A stretch of DNA of 64,000 bases from Amycolatopsis orientalis DSM 43388 (GTDB lineage Bacteria > Actinomycetota > Actinomycetes > Mycobacteriales > Pseudonocardiaceae): the NCBI RefSeq assembly GCF_000411975.1, contig NZ_ASXG01000030.1:1-64000 (forward strand), read 5' to 3'. Positions 9,268 to 20,510 of the stretch are shown here, in pieces. Under the pieces are notes generated by a model. The model saw only the letters and a program-made list of their open reading frames with translations. It had not been told where the DNA came from and did no database searches. The translations under genes were made by a program, and so were the position numbers. How positions within the stretch are numbered: the stretch's first letter is position 1; every line of letters starts with the position of its first letter.

Positions 9268-10479
9268 ATGCCGAGCCGCTATCGCTGGGTCGTCCTGCTG
9301 CTCTGCTGGGCAGTGTTCACGATGACTTCGGTGGACCGGTCGACGTGGGGCCCCGCGTCCTCGGCGGTCAGCGATTCGCTCGGCGTCCCGCTCGCCGCGC
9401 TCGGGATTTTCGCCACCTGCTACTACATCGGCTACGTCGTCTCCAACACCGCGGGCGGTTTCCTCTCCGACTGGCTGGGCGGCCGGTCGATCCTCGGCAT
9501 CAGCTCTCTGGTGGCGGGCGCGCTGATGGTGGGATTCGGCTCCACCACCTCGATCGCCTGGGGCCTGGTCCTGCAAGCCCTGCTAGGTCTGTTCGCCGGA
9601 GTCGACTTCTCCGCCGGGCTGAAACTCATCACCACCTGGTTCCGCCCCGAGGAACACGGCCTGGCGAGCGGCGTCTTCATGACGGCGACGTCGCTAGGCA
9701 CCGTCGTAGCCAACGCCGTCGTGCCCACGCTGGTGAAAAACAGCGGCTGGCCAGTGTCGTACCACCTCTTCGGAGCAGTCACCGTCGCACTCGGCTTGCT
9801 GTGCCTGGCCTTCCTGCGCAACGGCGACGTCGCTGCGTCCGGCCGTCGCGCGTTGCCGGATCCCCGCCCGCTCTTCCGCAATCGCGACCTGTTGCTGTTG
9901 GGCCTGGCCGGTTTCGGCGGCCTGTGGGGCACCTACGGTTTCGTCACGTGGTCCAACACCCTGATGATCCGCGGCGAGCACATCGACCCGGTCCGGGCGG
10001 GCGTAGTCCTGGTGATCTTCTCCGGCACGGCGGTGGTGATCAAACCGCTGATCGGCTGGCTCACCGACAAAATCGGCCTGGGCAGGCGGATTCCGATCAT
10101 CGCGGTCCTGATCCTCTTCGGCGCCGCCCTGCTGATCTTCGGTTCGCTCAGCAGTTACCGCGCTTTCCTCGTGGTAGCCCCGATTCTCGGCATCGGCGCG
10201 TATGCCTACAGCCCGCTGACCGCCGCCATGATCCCCGCTCTGACCGGTGCCGGCCTTGCTGGGTCCGCTGCTGGCGCGGTGAACGCCTTCTGGCAGCTGG
10301 GCAGCGTCATCGTGCCCGCGGTGGTGGGCCCGGTTTTCCACGCGACCGGCTCGTTCTACTCCGCGTTCCTCACCCTGGCCGCCGGTCCGATTGTGGGCGC
10401 GGCGGTGCTCCTGTTCATGCGAGACGACCGTCCCGTCCGGAAATCAGTTTCCGCGCAGGCCGCCGTTCCGGGAGACTGA
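9268..10479 (+). CDS. MFS transporter (anion:cation symporter-like)
   Basis: 403 residues with about twelve membrane segments. The first is RWVVLLLCWAVFTMTS, followed by the MFS loop 2-3 motif GGFLSDWLGGR. A second copy of the loop signature, IGWLTDKIGLGRR, marks the C-terminal half. The DRSTWGP segment after helix 1 is typical of the ACS family that carries organic acids and sugar acids. It is cotranscribed with the preceding FAD oxidoreductase, which suggests import of that enzyme's substrate. Direction and substrate are inferred. The next gene starts five bases after its stop. Confidence 0.9.
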   Translation: MPSRYRWVVLLLCWAVFTMTSVDRSTWGPASSAVSDSLGVPLAALGIFATCYYIGYVVSNTAGGFLSDWLGGRSILGISSLVAGALMVGFGSTTSIAWGLVLQALLGLFAGVDFSAGLKLITTWFRPEEHGLASGVFMTATSLGTVVANAVVPTLVKNSGWPVSYHLFGAVTVALGLLCLAFLRNGDVAASGRRALPDPRPLFRNRDLLLLGLAGFGGLWGTYGFVTWSNTLMIRGEHIDPVRAGVVLVIFSGTAVVIKPLIGWLTDKIGLGRRIPIIAVLILFGAALLIFGSLSSYRAFLVVAPILGIGAYAYSPLTAAMIPALTGAGLAGSAAGAVNAFWQLGSVIVPAVVGPVFHATGSFYSAFLTLAAGPIVGAAVLLFMRDDRPVRKSVSAQAAVPGD

Positions 10480-10484
10480 GCGGC

Positions 10485-11012
10485 ATGCAGATCCGCCAGT
10501 CCACCGCTGACGACGCACCCGCCATCCACGCCGTGCACACCGCGGCGTTCCGGGTCCACAACCCGGACGTCACCGGCGAAATGCCGGAGGCGAAGCTCGT
10601 CCCCGAACTCACCGCGGACGGCGATCTGCTCCCCGCACTCTCGCTGGTCGCCCTCCGCGACGGCGAAGTGATCGGCCACGCCTGCTCCAGTTCCAGCCGG
10701 CTCGGCACCGACGCGGACTCCGCCATCGGCTTCGGCCCGCTCGGCGTCCTTCCCGACCAGCAACGCAGCGGCGCGGGCTCCGCCTTGGTCCACGCGACGA
10801 TCGGCGCCGCCAACGCACTCGGCTATGGCGTGATCGTGCTGCTGGGCGACCCGGGGTATTACTCCCGCTTCGGTTTCGTACTGGCCGAGAAGCTCGGCAT
10901 CACGCCGCCGGTACCGGAATGGGCACCGCACTTCCAGGCTCTCCCGCTGGCGGCGTACCGCCCGGAAAACCGCGGTGCCTTCCGCTACGCGGCGGCCTTC
11001 GAGCGGCTCTGA
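10485..11012 (+). CDS. GNAT family N-acetyltransferase
   Basis: 175 residues with GNAT motif A in IGFGPLGVLPDQQRSGAGSA, the acetyl-CoA pyrophosphate loop being QRSGAGSAL. A motif B-like region GDPGYYSRFGF follows. This layout matches the YhbS-like subfamily, often annotated as putative acetyltransferases acting on small amines or amino acids. ATG start chosen at 10485, five bases after the MFS stop, in place of a longer frame running through the MFS gene. It ends four bases before the stop of the opposing transporter operon. Confidence 0.88.
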   Translation: MQIRQSTADDAPAIHAVHTAAFRVHNPDVTGEMPEAKLVPELTADGDLLPALSLVALRDGEVIGHACSSSSRLGTDADSAIGFGPLGVLPDQQRSGAGSALVHATIGAANALGYGVIVLLGDPGYYSRFGFVLAEKLGITPPVPEWAPHFQALPLAAYRPENRGAFRYAAAFERL

Positions 11013-11016
11013 ACCC

Positions 11017-11910
11017 TTACGAGGACTTCAGCCCGTTCCGCCGCAGAAACTCCTCCGCGATGTCCTTCGCGTTCCGCTTCTCGTCCGTGTACTGCACGTT
11101 CAGCTCAGTCAGCTGCTCCGTGGTCAACGCCGCCGAAACCCGGTTCAACGCGGCCGTTTCCGCGTCGTTCAACGTGCCCTTCGCCACGAGCGGCACGATA
11201 TTCTGCGCCGGGAACATGTGCTTGTCGTCGTCCAGCGGCACGAACCCGTTCGACGCGATCGTCGCCGACGTGCTGAACAGGTCGGCCACCTGCACCTCGC
11301 CCGATTTCAGCGCGGCCACCGTGACCGGTCCGCCGGTGTCCGTGGTGCGGATTTCCTTGAACTCGCACCCGTAGAGCTGCTTGATCCGGTCCTTCCACCG
11401 GCTGCTCCACTGCCCCGGCCCGCCCATCACCAGGTCTTTGCAGCGCGGTCCCAGATCGGAGAACGTTTTCACCCCGGCGGCCGCGAGTTCCTTGCCCACC
11501 ACGAGCAAGTCCTTGTCCTGCGCGGGCGACTGGTCGAGAACCGTGAACCCGGCCAGGATTTTCTGCTTGAGTTGCGCGTAAACGTCTTCCGAAGTGGTCG
11601 CCGCGGTGTTCTTGTCGAAGTACCGCAGCAGGTTCCCGGAGTAATCCGGGACCACGGACAGGGACTTGTCCTGCAACGCTTTCACCACGACTTCGCGACT
11701 GCCGACCGGCGGCCGCACCGTCACGTTGTGCGCGCCGACGTTCCGCAGCGCTCCGGCGTAAATCTGGGCCAGCAAAGAGCTTTCCCCGACATCGGAGGCA
11801 CCGATGATGATGTCGCCGGTATTGCCGCCCTCGCCGCCGCCGGACAGCGGGTTTCCGCACGCCGACGCGAGCAGCGCCAGCCCGGCCACCAGGATCCCCC
11901 ACCGTTTCAC
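11017..11910 (-). CDS. Osmoprotectant ABC transporter substrate-binding lipoprotein (ProX/OpuCC type)
   Basis: 297 residues starting at a GTG that overlaps the upstream permease stop (GTGA). A lipoprotein signal peptide ends in LASAC, with Cys18 as the lipidated residue. The mature part begins with GDIIIGASDVGESSLLAQIY and contains VVPDYSGNLLRYF, both typical of the OpuAC/ProX glycine betaine-choline-carnitine binding family. It captures the ligand outside the membrane for the two permeases and the ATPase encoded upstream. It is the last gene of a four-gene operon. Confidence 0.92.
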   Translation of the reverse strand: MKRWGILVAGLALLASACGNPLSGGGEGGNTGDIIIGASDVGESSLLAQIYAGALRNVGAHNVTVRPPVGSREVVVKALQDKSLSVVPDYSGNLLRYFDKNTAATTSEDVYAQLKQKILAGFTVLDQSPAQDKDLLVVGKELAAAGVKTFSDLGPRCKDLVMGGPGQWSSRWKDRIKQLYGCEFKEIRTTDTGGPVTVAALKSGEVQVADLFSTSATIASNGFVPLDDDKHMFPAQNIVPLVAKGTLNDAETAALNRVSAALTTEQLTELNVQYTDEKRNAKDIAEEFLRRNGLKSS

Positions 11911-12611
11911 GCCGCTCCTCCCGCAGCCACTGCCCGTCCGGACGCGGCCTGTGCGGCCAGCCGGACTCCCTTGGGCACCAGGGCCCGCTGCGCCGCGGCG
12001 AGCAGCAGGTCGACCACGATCGCCAGCAACGCGGTGAGAATCGCGCCCGCGACGACCTCGGTGTAGTCCAAAATGGCCAGTCCGTCGAGCAGGAACCGGC
12101 CGAGTCCGCCGAGGCCGACGTACGCGGCCACCGCGGCGGTCGCGATCAGCTGCAGGACGGCGTTGCGAACTCCGCCCAGCACCAAGGGAAGCGCGATCGG
12201 CACCTCGACTTGCCACAGTCGTTGCCAGCCGGTCATTCCGATGCCCTGCGCGGCGTCGACGACATCGTGTTCGGCCGCTTGCAGACCGGCGTACGTGCCC
12301 GCCAGCACCGGCGGGATCGCCAGCACCACCAGGCCGATGATGGTCGCCGTCGTGCTTTCGGTGAAGAGCAGGAACAGGAACGTGACGAGCCCGAGCGTCG
12401 GCAGCGCGCGGATCGCGTTCCCGGCCCCGACCAGCACGACGCCGCCGCGGCCGGTGTGGCCGACGAACAGTCCGATCGGGATCGCGATCACCAGCGCGAT
12501 GACGAGCGCCAGCGCGACGTAGCCGACGTGCTGGGCGAGCCGGGCGAGGACGCCGCCCGGGCCCTGCCAGTTCGCCGCCGTGGTGAACCAGGTGAAGACG
12601 TCGCCGATCAT
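11907..12611 (-). CDS. Osmoprotectant ABC transporter permease (ProW/OpuCD type)
   Basis: 234 residues, about six membrane helices. The BPD_transp_1 EAA-type loop is seen in EHDVVDAAQGIGMTGWQRLWQ. One of two paralogous permeases flanking each other in the operon, as in OpuC/OpuB systems, where OpuCB and OpuCD form a heterodimer. The start overlaps the second permease stop, consistent with coupled translation. It imports compatible solutes such as glycine betaine or choline; the exact ligand is not determined by sequence. Confidence 0.92.
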   Translation of the reverse strand: MIGDVFTWFTTAANWQGPGGVLARLAQHVGYVALALVIALVIAIPIGLFVGHTGRGGVVLVGAGNAIRALPTLGLVTFLFLLFTESTTATIIGLVVLAIPPVLAGTYAGLQAAEHDVVDAAQGIGMTGWQRLWQVEVPIALPLVLGGVRNAVLQLIATAAVAAYVGLGGLGRFLLDGLAILDYTEVVAGAILTALLAIVVDLLLAAAQRALVPKGVRLAAQAASGRAVAAGGAA

Positions 12612-13300
12612 CCCGCCACCTCCGCGGCCGGCGCGCGACCCGCTCTCTCCCAGGGCGTCAGCAGATTGCGCAGCAGCACCAGCAGCAGGTCGACGACCAG
12701 CGCGAGCAGCATGGTCAGCACGATCCCGACCACGATCGGCGAGAAGTACTCCCGCTGGAAGCCGTCGGTGAACAGCACGCCGAGCGCCCCGGTGCCGATC
12801 AGCGCGCCGACGCTGACCAGGCTGATGTTGCTCACCGACGCCACCCGGACCCCCGCCGCGAGCACCGGCACGGCGAGCGGCAGTTCGACGCTGAAGAACC
12901 GGCGCGGCGAGCGGTAGCCGATCGCGGTGGCGGCCGCGACGATGTGCGGCGGCACCGCTTCCAGCGCGTCGAGCACCGGGCGCACCAGCAGCGCGGTGGT
13001 GTAGATGGTCAGCGCGACGATCACGTTGACGCTGTCGAGGATTTTCGTGCCGATCACGCCGGGGATCACCACGAAAAGCGCGAGCGACGGGATCGTGTAC
13101 AGCAGATTCCCCACGACCAGCAGCGCGCTGCGCGCGGGCCGCCAGCGATGCCCGAGCCAGCCCAGCAGGATCGCCAGCACGATGCCCGCGACCAGCGGGA
13201 CCAGCGCGAGGTAGATGTTCTCGAGCAGATTGGCGAGGATTTCGCCGCGGTTGTTGGGACTCGACAGATAGCGGCCGAGTTCGCCGAAGAAGCCGCCCAT
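12608..13300 (-). CDS. Osmoprotectant ABC transporter permease (OpuCB type)
   Basis: 230 residues with about six hydrophobic helices and the permease loop PHIVAAATAIGYRSPRRFFS. I chose the ATG at 13300, whose first base is shared with the TGA of the ATPase gene. A much longer open frame upstream is the shadow of that ATPase. It pairs with the other permease to form the transmembrane channel of the osmoprotectant importer. Confidence 0.92.
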   Translation of the reverse strand: MGGFFGELGRYLSSPNNRGEILANLLENIYLALVPLVAGIVLAILLGWLGHRWRPARSALLVVGNLLYTIPSLALFVVIPGVIGTKILDSVNVIVALTIYTTALLVRPVLDALEAVPPHIVAAATAIGYRSPRRFFSVELPLAVPVLAAGVRVASVSNISLVSVGALIGTGALGVLFTDGFQREYFSPIVVGIVLTMLLALVVDLLLVLLRNLLTPWERAGRAPAAEVAG

Positions 13301-14388
13301 CAGGACGCCTGCGGGGAGGCCTCGATCACATCCAAGACCTGGTGCGCGACCACCGTCCCGAGCACGCGGTTCTCCTCGTCCACCACGACGCCGAGGCTGG
13401 CCGGAGACGACAGCGCCGCGTCCAGCGCTCCGCGGATCGGCGTGCCCTGCACGTACAGCGATCCGCCTGCCACGAGGTCGGTCTCGGCCAACGGACCGTC
13501 CACAGTGGAGCCGGGCGGAAGCCAGCCGCGCGGCTGCTTCTCCTCGTTCACCGCGAGCTGCCAGCCCTCCGACGGACCGTCGAGCTTGCTGCCGAGGTCG
13601 ATAGTGCGGGCCGGCGACACCTCGACGCCGCTCCCGGGGAGGAAGGAAAGCCCGCGATAGCCCCGGTCGCGGCCGACGAAGGACGCGACGAAGTCGTCCA
13701 CCGGATGCCGCAGCACCTCGGCGGGCGTGCCGTACTGCGCGAGCTTCCCGCCGACGCGCATCACCGCGACCTTGTCGCCGAGCCGCACCGCCTCGTCGAT
13801 GTCGTGCGTCACGAATACGATGGTCTTGCCGAGCTGGGATTGCAGCCGCAGCAACTCGTCCTGCAGTCCTTCGCGGACCACCGGGTCGACCGCGGAGAAC
13901 GGCTCGTCCATCAGCAGCACCGGCGAATCGGCGGCGAGCGCCCGAGCAACGCCGACGCGCTGCTGCTGCCCGCCGGACAGCTGCGCCGGGTACCGCTTCC
14001 CGAGTTCCGTCGGCAGCCCGACCGTCTCGAGCAGCTCGGCCGCACGGGCGCGCGCTTTGCGTTTGTCCCACCCGGACAGCAGCGGCACGGTGGCGATGTT
14101 GTCCAGCACTGTCCGGTGTGGAAAGAGCCCGGCGTGCTGGATCACGTAGCCGATGCCGCGGCGCAGCACCGCCGGGTCGCCGTCGCAGACGTCCTTCCCG
14201 TCCAGCAGTACCGTGCCCGAGGTGGGCTCGACCATCCGGTTGATCATCCGCAGCGAGGTCGTCTTGCCGCATCCGGACGGGCCGACGAATACCGTGATCG
14301 TGCCGTCTTCCACGGTGAGCGAAAGGCCGTCGACCGCGACCGTGCCGTCCGGATAGCGTTTGACGACGTCTCGGAATTCGATGGTCAC
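13300..14388 (-). CDS. Osmoprotectant ABC transporter ATP-binding protein (OpuCA type)
   Basis: 362 residues. Walker A GPSGCGKTT (about 36-44), signature LSGGQQQRVGVARAL (about 138-152) and Walker B VLLMDEPF are clear, and the H-loop is FVTHD. After the catalytic domain a C-terminal region of about 120 residues ends in LGVVVDEENRVLGTVVAHQVLDVI. This looks like a degenerate CBS module, the part that senses ionic strength or cyclic-di-AMP in OpuA/OpuC relatives. First gene of the operon. It diverges from the polyamine-synthase-like gene across 96 bp that must hold both promoters. Confidence 0.93.
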   Translation of the reverse strand: MTIEFRDVVKRYPDGTVAVDGLSLTVEDGTITVFVGPSGCGKTTSLRMINRMVEPTSGTVLLDGKDVCDGDPAVLRRGIGYVIQHAGLFPHRTVLDNIATVPLLSGWDKRKARARAAELLETVGLPTELGKRYPAQLSGGQQQRVGVARALAADSPVLLMDEPFSAVDPVVREGLQDELLRLQSQLGKTIVFVTHDIDEAVRLGDKVAVMRVGGKLAQYGTPAEVLRHPVDDFVASFVGRDRGYRGLSFLPGSGVEVSPARTIDLGSKLDGPSEGWQLAVNEEKQPRGWLPPGSTVDGPLAETDLVAGGSLYVQGTPIRGALDAALSSPASLGVVVDEENRVLGTVVAHQVLDVIEASPQAS

Positions 14389-14484
14389 AGACTTCTCCCC
14401 ACGTCCGGTGCAAAGTCCGACGGTAGCCGACTCGCGCGGGCTTGGCAGCCTGTCTCGGAGGGTGGCCTACTACTCTCGGAGCCC

Positions 14485-15909
14485 GTGACCGCCCTAGACG
14501 ACGTCCTCGCCGCACACGGCGCCGCCGTCCGCCCGCTCTACGAAGTGCTCACCCTGCTGCGCGGCGGCTCGTACGAGCTGGCCGACCTCGTGCGGCTCAC
14601 CGCGGCCCCGCGCCGCAGCGTCGAAGACCTCTTGGCCGCGCTGGAACCGGACCTGGAACGCTCCCCGGCCGGCGTCCGGATCGCCCCGGGATCGCGCTCC
14701 GCCTACGCTTCGTACTCCCTGCCCGCCCTGCCCGATCCGCTCGACGCGGCAGTCGCCGCCCAGCCCGCTCTGCTCACGATGCTGGCCGAGCGCATCGCGG
14801 CCGTCCCGCCGCCGCTGGCCGCACTGGACCACGTGCAGGCGACCCCGGAGACCGTGCTGCGCCGCGCGTTGTGGCTGAACTCCCGCTACGACCTCCGCCG
14901 CAGCAAGGTGCTCTTCCTGGGCGACCACGACCTGACCTCGCTGGCCGTGCGCTCGGTGTGCCCGGAAGCCGAATTGTCCGTAGTGGACCTGGACGAACGC
15001 GTTCTGTCCTACCTGGACACCACCGGCGAGCGCGGCATCTTCACCGCGCACGCGGATCTGCGCGTCGGCCTGCCGCCCGCGCTGACCGGCAAGGCCGACC
15101 TGGTGTTCAGCGATCCGCCCTACACGCCGGAAGGCATGGGCCTCTTCGCGGCCCGCGCGGTGCAAGCTTTGCGTGAGCCCACCGAGGGCCGGATCCTGCT
15201 GGCTTACGGCTACAGCCCGCGGCATCCCGCGCTAGGCGCACAGGTGCAGCGCTCACTCGCCACCCTTGGCCTGACCTTCGAGGCGATTCTCCCGGACTTC
15301 AACCGCTACACCGGCGCTCAGGCGATCGGCAGCGCAGCGGATCTGTACGTCTGCCAGCCGACCGCGAAGGCGAAGAAATCGTTCGCCCGTAAGGGAAGCT
15401 CGGCGATCTACACGCACGGCCCGCAGTCGGTCGAATCCGCCGGCACGAAACCGGGCCTGCTCGCCGCTGCCCGGGAGATCGCCTCCGAAGGCGGCCTGGC
15501 GCTGGAAACCCGCCCGGTCGGCTGGGCCACGTCCGGACCGGAAGGCGACGCGGTCGCGATGGACCTCTCCGCCGACCCCGGCCCGTGGCTCCTGCGCACC
15601 CTGCTGGGCACGAACGCCCGCCGCTTGGCCCTGCTGCTGCCGAACAACCACCCAGATCTCGCCGATGCGGCCGCACAGTCGTCGCTCACCTCGCTGGTGG
15701 CGGACAAGTACCGGCTCCGCCTGCTGCGCAGCACGCCGGACAACCGGCACGCCATCGTCGTCGCCGACCTGGTGGACCACCCGTCCGAACTGCTGACCCG
15801 CGCCCACGCCCGACTGGCGAACGCGGCACTGAACGTCCCGGCGGAACTGGCGGACCTGCGCCTGGTGGACGTCCCGCGGCACCGACTGGCAGAACTCCTC
15901 CCCGGCTGA
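14485..15909 (+). CDS. Bis-aminopropyl spermidine synthase-like protein (BpsA/DUF43 family)
   Basis: 474 residues from a GTG start. An N-terminal winged-helix-like region (about 1-90) precedes an aminopropyltransferase/methyltransferase Rossmann fold: KVLFLGDHDLTSLAV binds the nucleotide, AELSVVDLDERVLSYL ends strand 2, and DLVFSDPPYTPEGMGLF is the catalytic loop. The order matches the branched-chain polyamine synthase (BpsA) family of thermophiles, whose actinobacterial members are annotated by similarity only. The product could be an unusual polyamine or a methylated product. It sits divergent from the compatible-solute importer, a suggestive pairing. The C-terminal half is longer than in archaeal BpsA. 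Confidence 0.75.
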   Translation: MTALDDVLAAHGAAVRPLYEVLTLLRGGSYELADLVRLTAAPRRSVEDLLAALEPDLERSPAGVRIAPGSRSAYASYSLPALPDPLDAAVAAQPALLTMLAERIAAVPPPLAALDHVQATPETVLRRALWLNSRYDLRRSKVLFLGDHDLTSLAVRSVCPEAELSVVDLDERVLSYLDTTGERGIFTAHADLRVGLPPALTGKADLVFSDPPYTPEGMGLFAARAVQALREPTEGRILLAYGYSPRHPALGAQVQRSLATLGLTFEAILPDFNRYTGAQAIGSAADLYVCQPTAKAKKSFARKGSSAIYTHGPQSVESAGTKPGLLAAAREIASEGGLALETRPVGWATSGPEGDAVAMDLSADPGPWLLRTLLGTNARRLALLLPNNHPDLADAAAQSSLTSLVADKYRLRLLRSTPDNRHAIVVADLVDHPSELLTRAHARLANAALNVPAELADLRLVDVPRHRLAELLPG

Positions 15910-15993
15910 CGCTCGCGCGAGGCGAACGCCGGGTGGCGGCACCCGATCGCGACGCCTCGCGCATGCGATCGCTACTGCCGTGCGGGGAAAAGA

Positions 15994-16027
15994 AAGGGCT
16001 CCCCGGCACCGAAGCCGGAGAGCCCTT
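15994..16027. terminator. Bidirectional hairpin between two convergent genes
   Basis: AAGGGCTCCCCGGC (15994-16007) pairs with GCCGGAGAGCCCTT (16014-16027) with one mismatch around a 6-base loop. It lies between the polyamine-synthase-like gene and malic enzyme, which converge here, and can serve both. Confidence 0.8.
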
Positions 16028-16040
16028 CCCAGGAAAAACC

Positions 16041-17273
16041 TCAGCCGGTCACGCCGTCCTGCTCCGCGGCCTTGGCCACCGCCGCGGCCACCTCGGGCGC
16101 GACTCGCGGGTCCAGCGGGCTGGGCACGATCCGGTCCGGCCCGAGATCGTCCGACGCCACCGCCACGATCGCCTCCGCGGCGGCCAGCTTCATGTTCTCC
16201 GTGATCGCCCGCGCCCCGGCGTCCAGCGCTCCCCGGAAGACGCCCGGGAACGCCAGCACGTTGTTGATCTGGTTCGGGAAGTCGCTCCGCCCGGTGGCGA
16301 CGATCGCCGCGTGCTGGGCGGCGACCGCCGGGTGCACCTCCGGGTCCGGGTTGGACAGCGCGAACACGATCGCGTCATCGGCCATCGTGGACAGCAGCGA
16401 CGGATCGATCGTCGCGCCGGACAGCCCGAGGAACACGTCCGCCCCGCGCAGCGCCTCGGCGAGACCGCCGGTCAGCCCGGCCTTGTTCGTGGTCTCCACC
16501 AGCTGCCGCTTGATCGGGTTCAGGTCGTCGCGTCCGGCGTGGACGATGCCGCGCGAGTCGAGCACCGTCACGTCCGCGACGCCCGCCGCGAGCAGGATCT
16601 TCGCGCAGGCCACCCCGGCCGCGCCCGCCCCGGACACCACGACCCGCTCGCCGGCGATGTCGCGGCCGAGGACCAGGTTCGCGCCGCGCAGCGCGGCGAG
16701 GGTGACGATCGCGGTGCCGTGCTGGTCGTCGTGCATGACCGGGCAGTCCAGCGCTTCCTTGAGCTTGTCCTCCAGCTCGAAGCAGCGCGGCGCGGAAATG
16801 TCCTCGAGGTTGACCGCGCCGAACGACGGGCGCAGCCGGACCAGGGTCTCGACGATCTCGTCGACGTCGGTGGTGTCGAGCACCAGCGGGATCGAGTCCA
16901 GCCCGCCGAAGGTCTTGAAGAGGACCGATTTGCCCTCCATGACCGGAAGGGAAGCGCTCGCGCCGATGTCCCCGAGGCCGAGCACCGCGGTGCCGTCGCT
17001 GACCACTGCCACGAGCCGGTCCGCCCAGGTGTACCGCTTCGCCTTGGCCGCGTCCTCGGCGATCGCGCGGCTCACCTTCGCCACGCCGGGCGTGTAGGCG
17101 ATCGAGAGGTCGCGCGGGTCGGAGATCGGCCGGGTCGCCGCCACGGAGAGCTTGCCGCCCTCGTGCCCGGTGAAGATCTCGGCGTCGGTCACGGCCGCGA
17201 CGGTGCTGGCCTGGTCGGTCATCGGAGAACCTGTCGTGGGATTGACGGAAGCGGGCGGATGGGTCTGGGTCAT
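16041..17273 (-). CDS. NAD(P)-dependent malic enzyme
   Basis: 410 residues, the length of the short bacterial malic enzymes. The N-terminal domain has the substrate Tyr in SIAYTPGVAKVSRAI and the metal-site segment PVMHDDQHGTAIV. The NAD-binding domain has VVSGAGAAGVACAKILL, and SNPDPEVHP and SDFPNQINNVLAFPG follow as expected. It converts malate to pyruvate and CO2, making NAD(P)H and linking the TCA cycle with gluconeogenesis and lipid synthesis. The ATG at 17273 has AGGAG about 8 bases upstream. An alternative start at 17222 (MTDQAST) lacks a good site. A small upstream frame overlaps this start. Confidence 0.95.
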   Translation of the reverse strand: MTQTHPPASVNPTTGSPMTDQASTVAAVTDAEIFTGHEGGKLSVAATRPISDPRDLSIAYTPGVAKVSRAIAEDAAKAKRYTWADRLVAVVSDGTAVLGLGDIGASASLPVMEGKSVLFKTFGGLDSIPLVLDTTDVDEIVETLVRLRPSFGAVNLEDISAPRCFELEDKLKEALDCPVMHDDQHGTAIVTLAALRGANLVLGRDIAGERVVVSGAGAAGVACAKILLAAGVADVTVLDSRGIVHAGRDDLNPIKRQLVETTNKAGLTGGLAEALRGADVFLGLSGATIDPSLLSTMADDAIVFALSNPDPEVHPAVAAQHAAIVATGRSDFPNQINNVLAFPGVFRGALDAGARAITENMKLAAAEAIVAVASDDLGPDRIVPSPLDPRVAPEVAAAVAKAAEQDGVTG

Positions 17274-17595
17274 CGAACGTACTCCTGGGACTGCGAGCGG
17301 GGGACCACCTGGTCGACGGGCGAAGACGCACCCGGCGAGAGTGGGAACTCGTCCTCCGGACGGCAGCCCAGCGCGGTAGCGCCGGCCTGTCGGCGAGGCG
17401 TCTGCACGGCCATCCGATCCGTGGGGTGTGGCGATGGCCGCCGACGCTGCGGTCCGTCAATCATGACAGGCCCCCGGTCGGGCCCGACCCCTCGGTGCGG
17501 CTCATGTCACAGATTCGCCCATTCCCAAGACGTCCGTCCGGTTTCGGAAGCAGTTCCGTCCCGGCCCGGAAAACGCACTCGATAGGGTGGCGGCC
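17274..17595. other. 322-bp divergent region between malic enzyme and the epimerase gene
   Basis: Promoters for both divergent genes must lie here. A minus-strand frame of 64 codons (17270-17464) ends in an ATGA overlap with the malic enzyme start and has a GGGGG stretch upstream. It has no recognisable family and a Pro/Arg-rich composition, so I do not call it a gene. A GGTCGGGCCCGACC palindrome also lies here. Confidence 0.4.
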
Positions 17596-19862
<2,267 letters not shown>

Positions 19863-19947
19863 CTAAAACGAACGTCATTCGCATTTGCCCAGTAAACGGT
19901 GTTAAGTTTCACTCGGCCGGGGTAACGAGACGGACCGCTTTCGCCGG

Positions 19948-20424
19948 TCAGGCGGCTTTCTTGGGGGTTACCCACACCGTGATCGTCGCGGTGACCACCT
20001 CGGTCCCGCGAGAGTCCACGACGCGCACCGGAACCGGAAGATCGAACCCCTGGTCGCCGAACTCGGGAAGCTCCGGCAATTCGGCGATCGCGCGCAACCC
20101 CGTTTCGGCCTTCGCGACGTAACTCACTTCCATGCCCTTGGGCAGCCACCGATGCGTGGCCGGGACGGTGGCCTCGGCCAGCATGCCCATCGCGATTTCG
20201 GCGAGGTTGCAGGCGGCGATCGCGTGGAAGGTGCGGATGTGGTTGTGCACACCCCACCACTTCGGCGCGGTCACCGCGCAGTAGCCGGGGCGGATCTCCC
20301 GGATGCTGGGCAGCACGGTGCAGAAGTAGGGCACGCGCAGGCACATCGCGGCGGAAAACAGCTGCTTGCCACCCGGTTTGGCGGCCAGCTTGCGCCACAG
20401 CCCGTACGTCGACGGCGTACCCAT
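19948..20424 (-). CDS. DUF4442 hotdog-fold thioesterase-like protein
   Basis: 158 residues matching the DUF4442 group of hotdog proteins. The core is IRPGYCAVTAPKWWGVHNHI followed by FHAIAACNLAEIAMGMLAEA, where the last helix is the hotdog sausage. These proteins resemble acyl-CoA thioesterases such as PaaI, but no activity is established for most. The ATG at 20424 is chosen because GGGAGG ends a few bases upstream, whereas the in-frame GTG two codons earlier lies inside that site. It is divergent from the phosphatase gene. Confidence 0.85.
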   Translation of the reverse strand: MGTPSTYGLWRKLAAKPGGKQLFSAAMCLRVPYFCTVLPSIREIRPGYCAVTAPKWWGVHNHIRTFHAIAACNLAEIAMGMLAEATVPATHRWLPKGMEVSYVAKAETGLRAIAELPELPEFGDQGFDLPVPVRVVDSRGTEVVTATITVWVTPKKAA

Positions 20425-20510
20425 CGGCACCTCCCAAGTGAAGTTACTCTCCAGTAGCGAAGCACACGACGAGCCTGCCGGGCAAACCAGCCCCGGCTAT
20501 ATTCGGCCGC

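Noticed and set aside
13342..14484. Upstream extension of the BpsA-like gene
   Set aside because: The extra 381 codons are the antisense of the osmoprotectant ATPase; the GTG at 14485 begins the recognisable protein.
12608..14515. 635-residue minus frame over the OpuCB permease and ATPase
   Set aside because: Only its last 230 residues are the permease; the rest is an out-of-frame reading of the ATPase.
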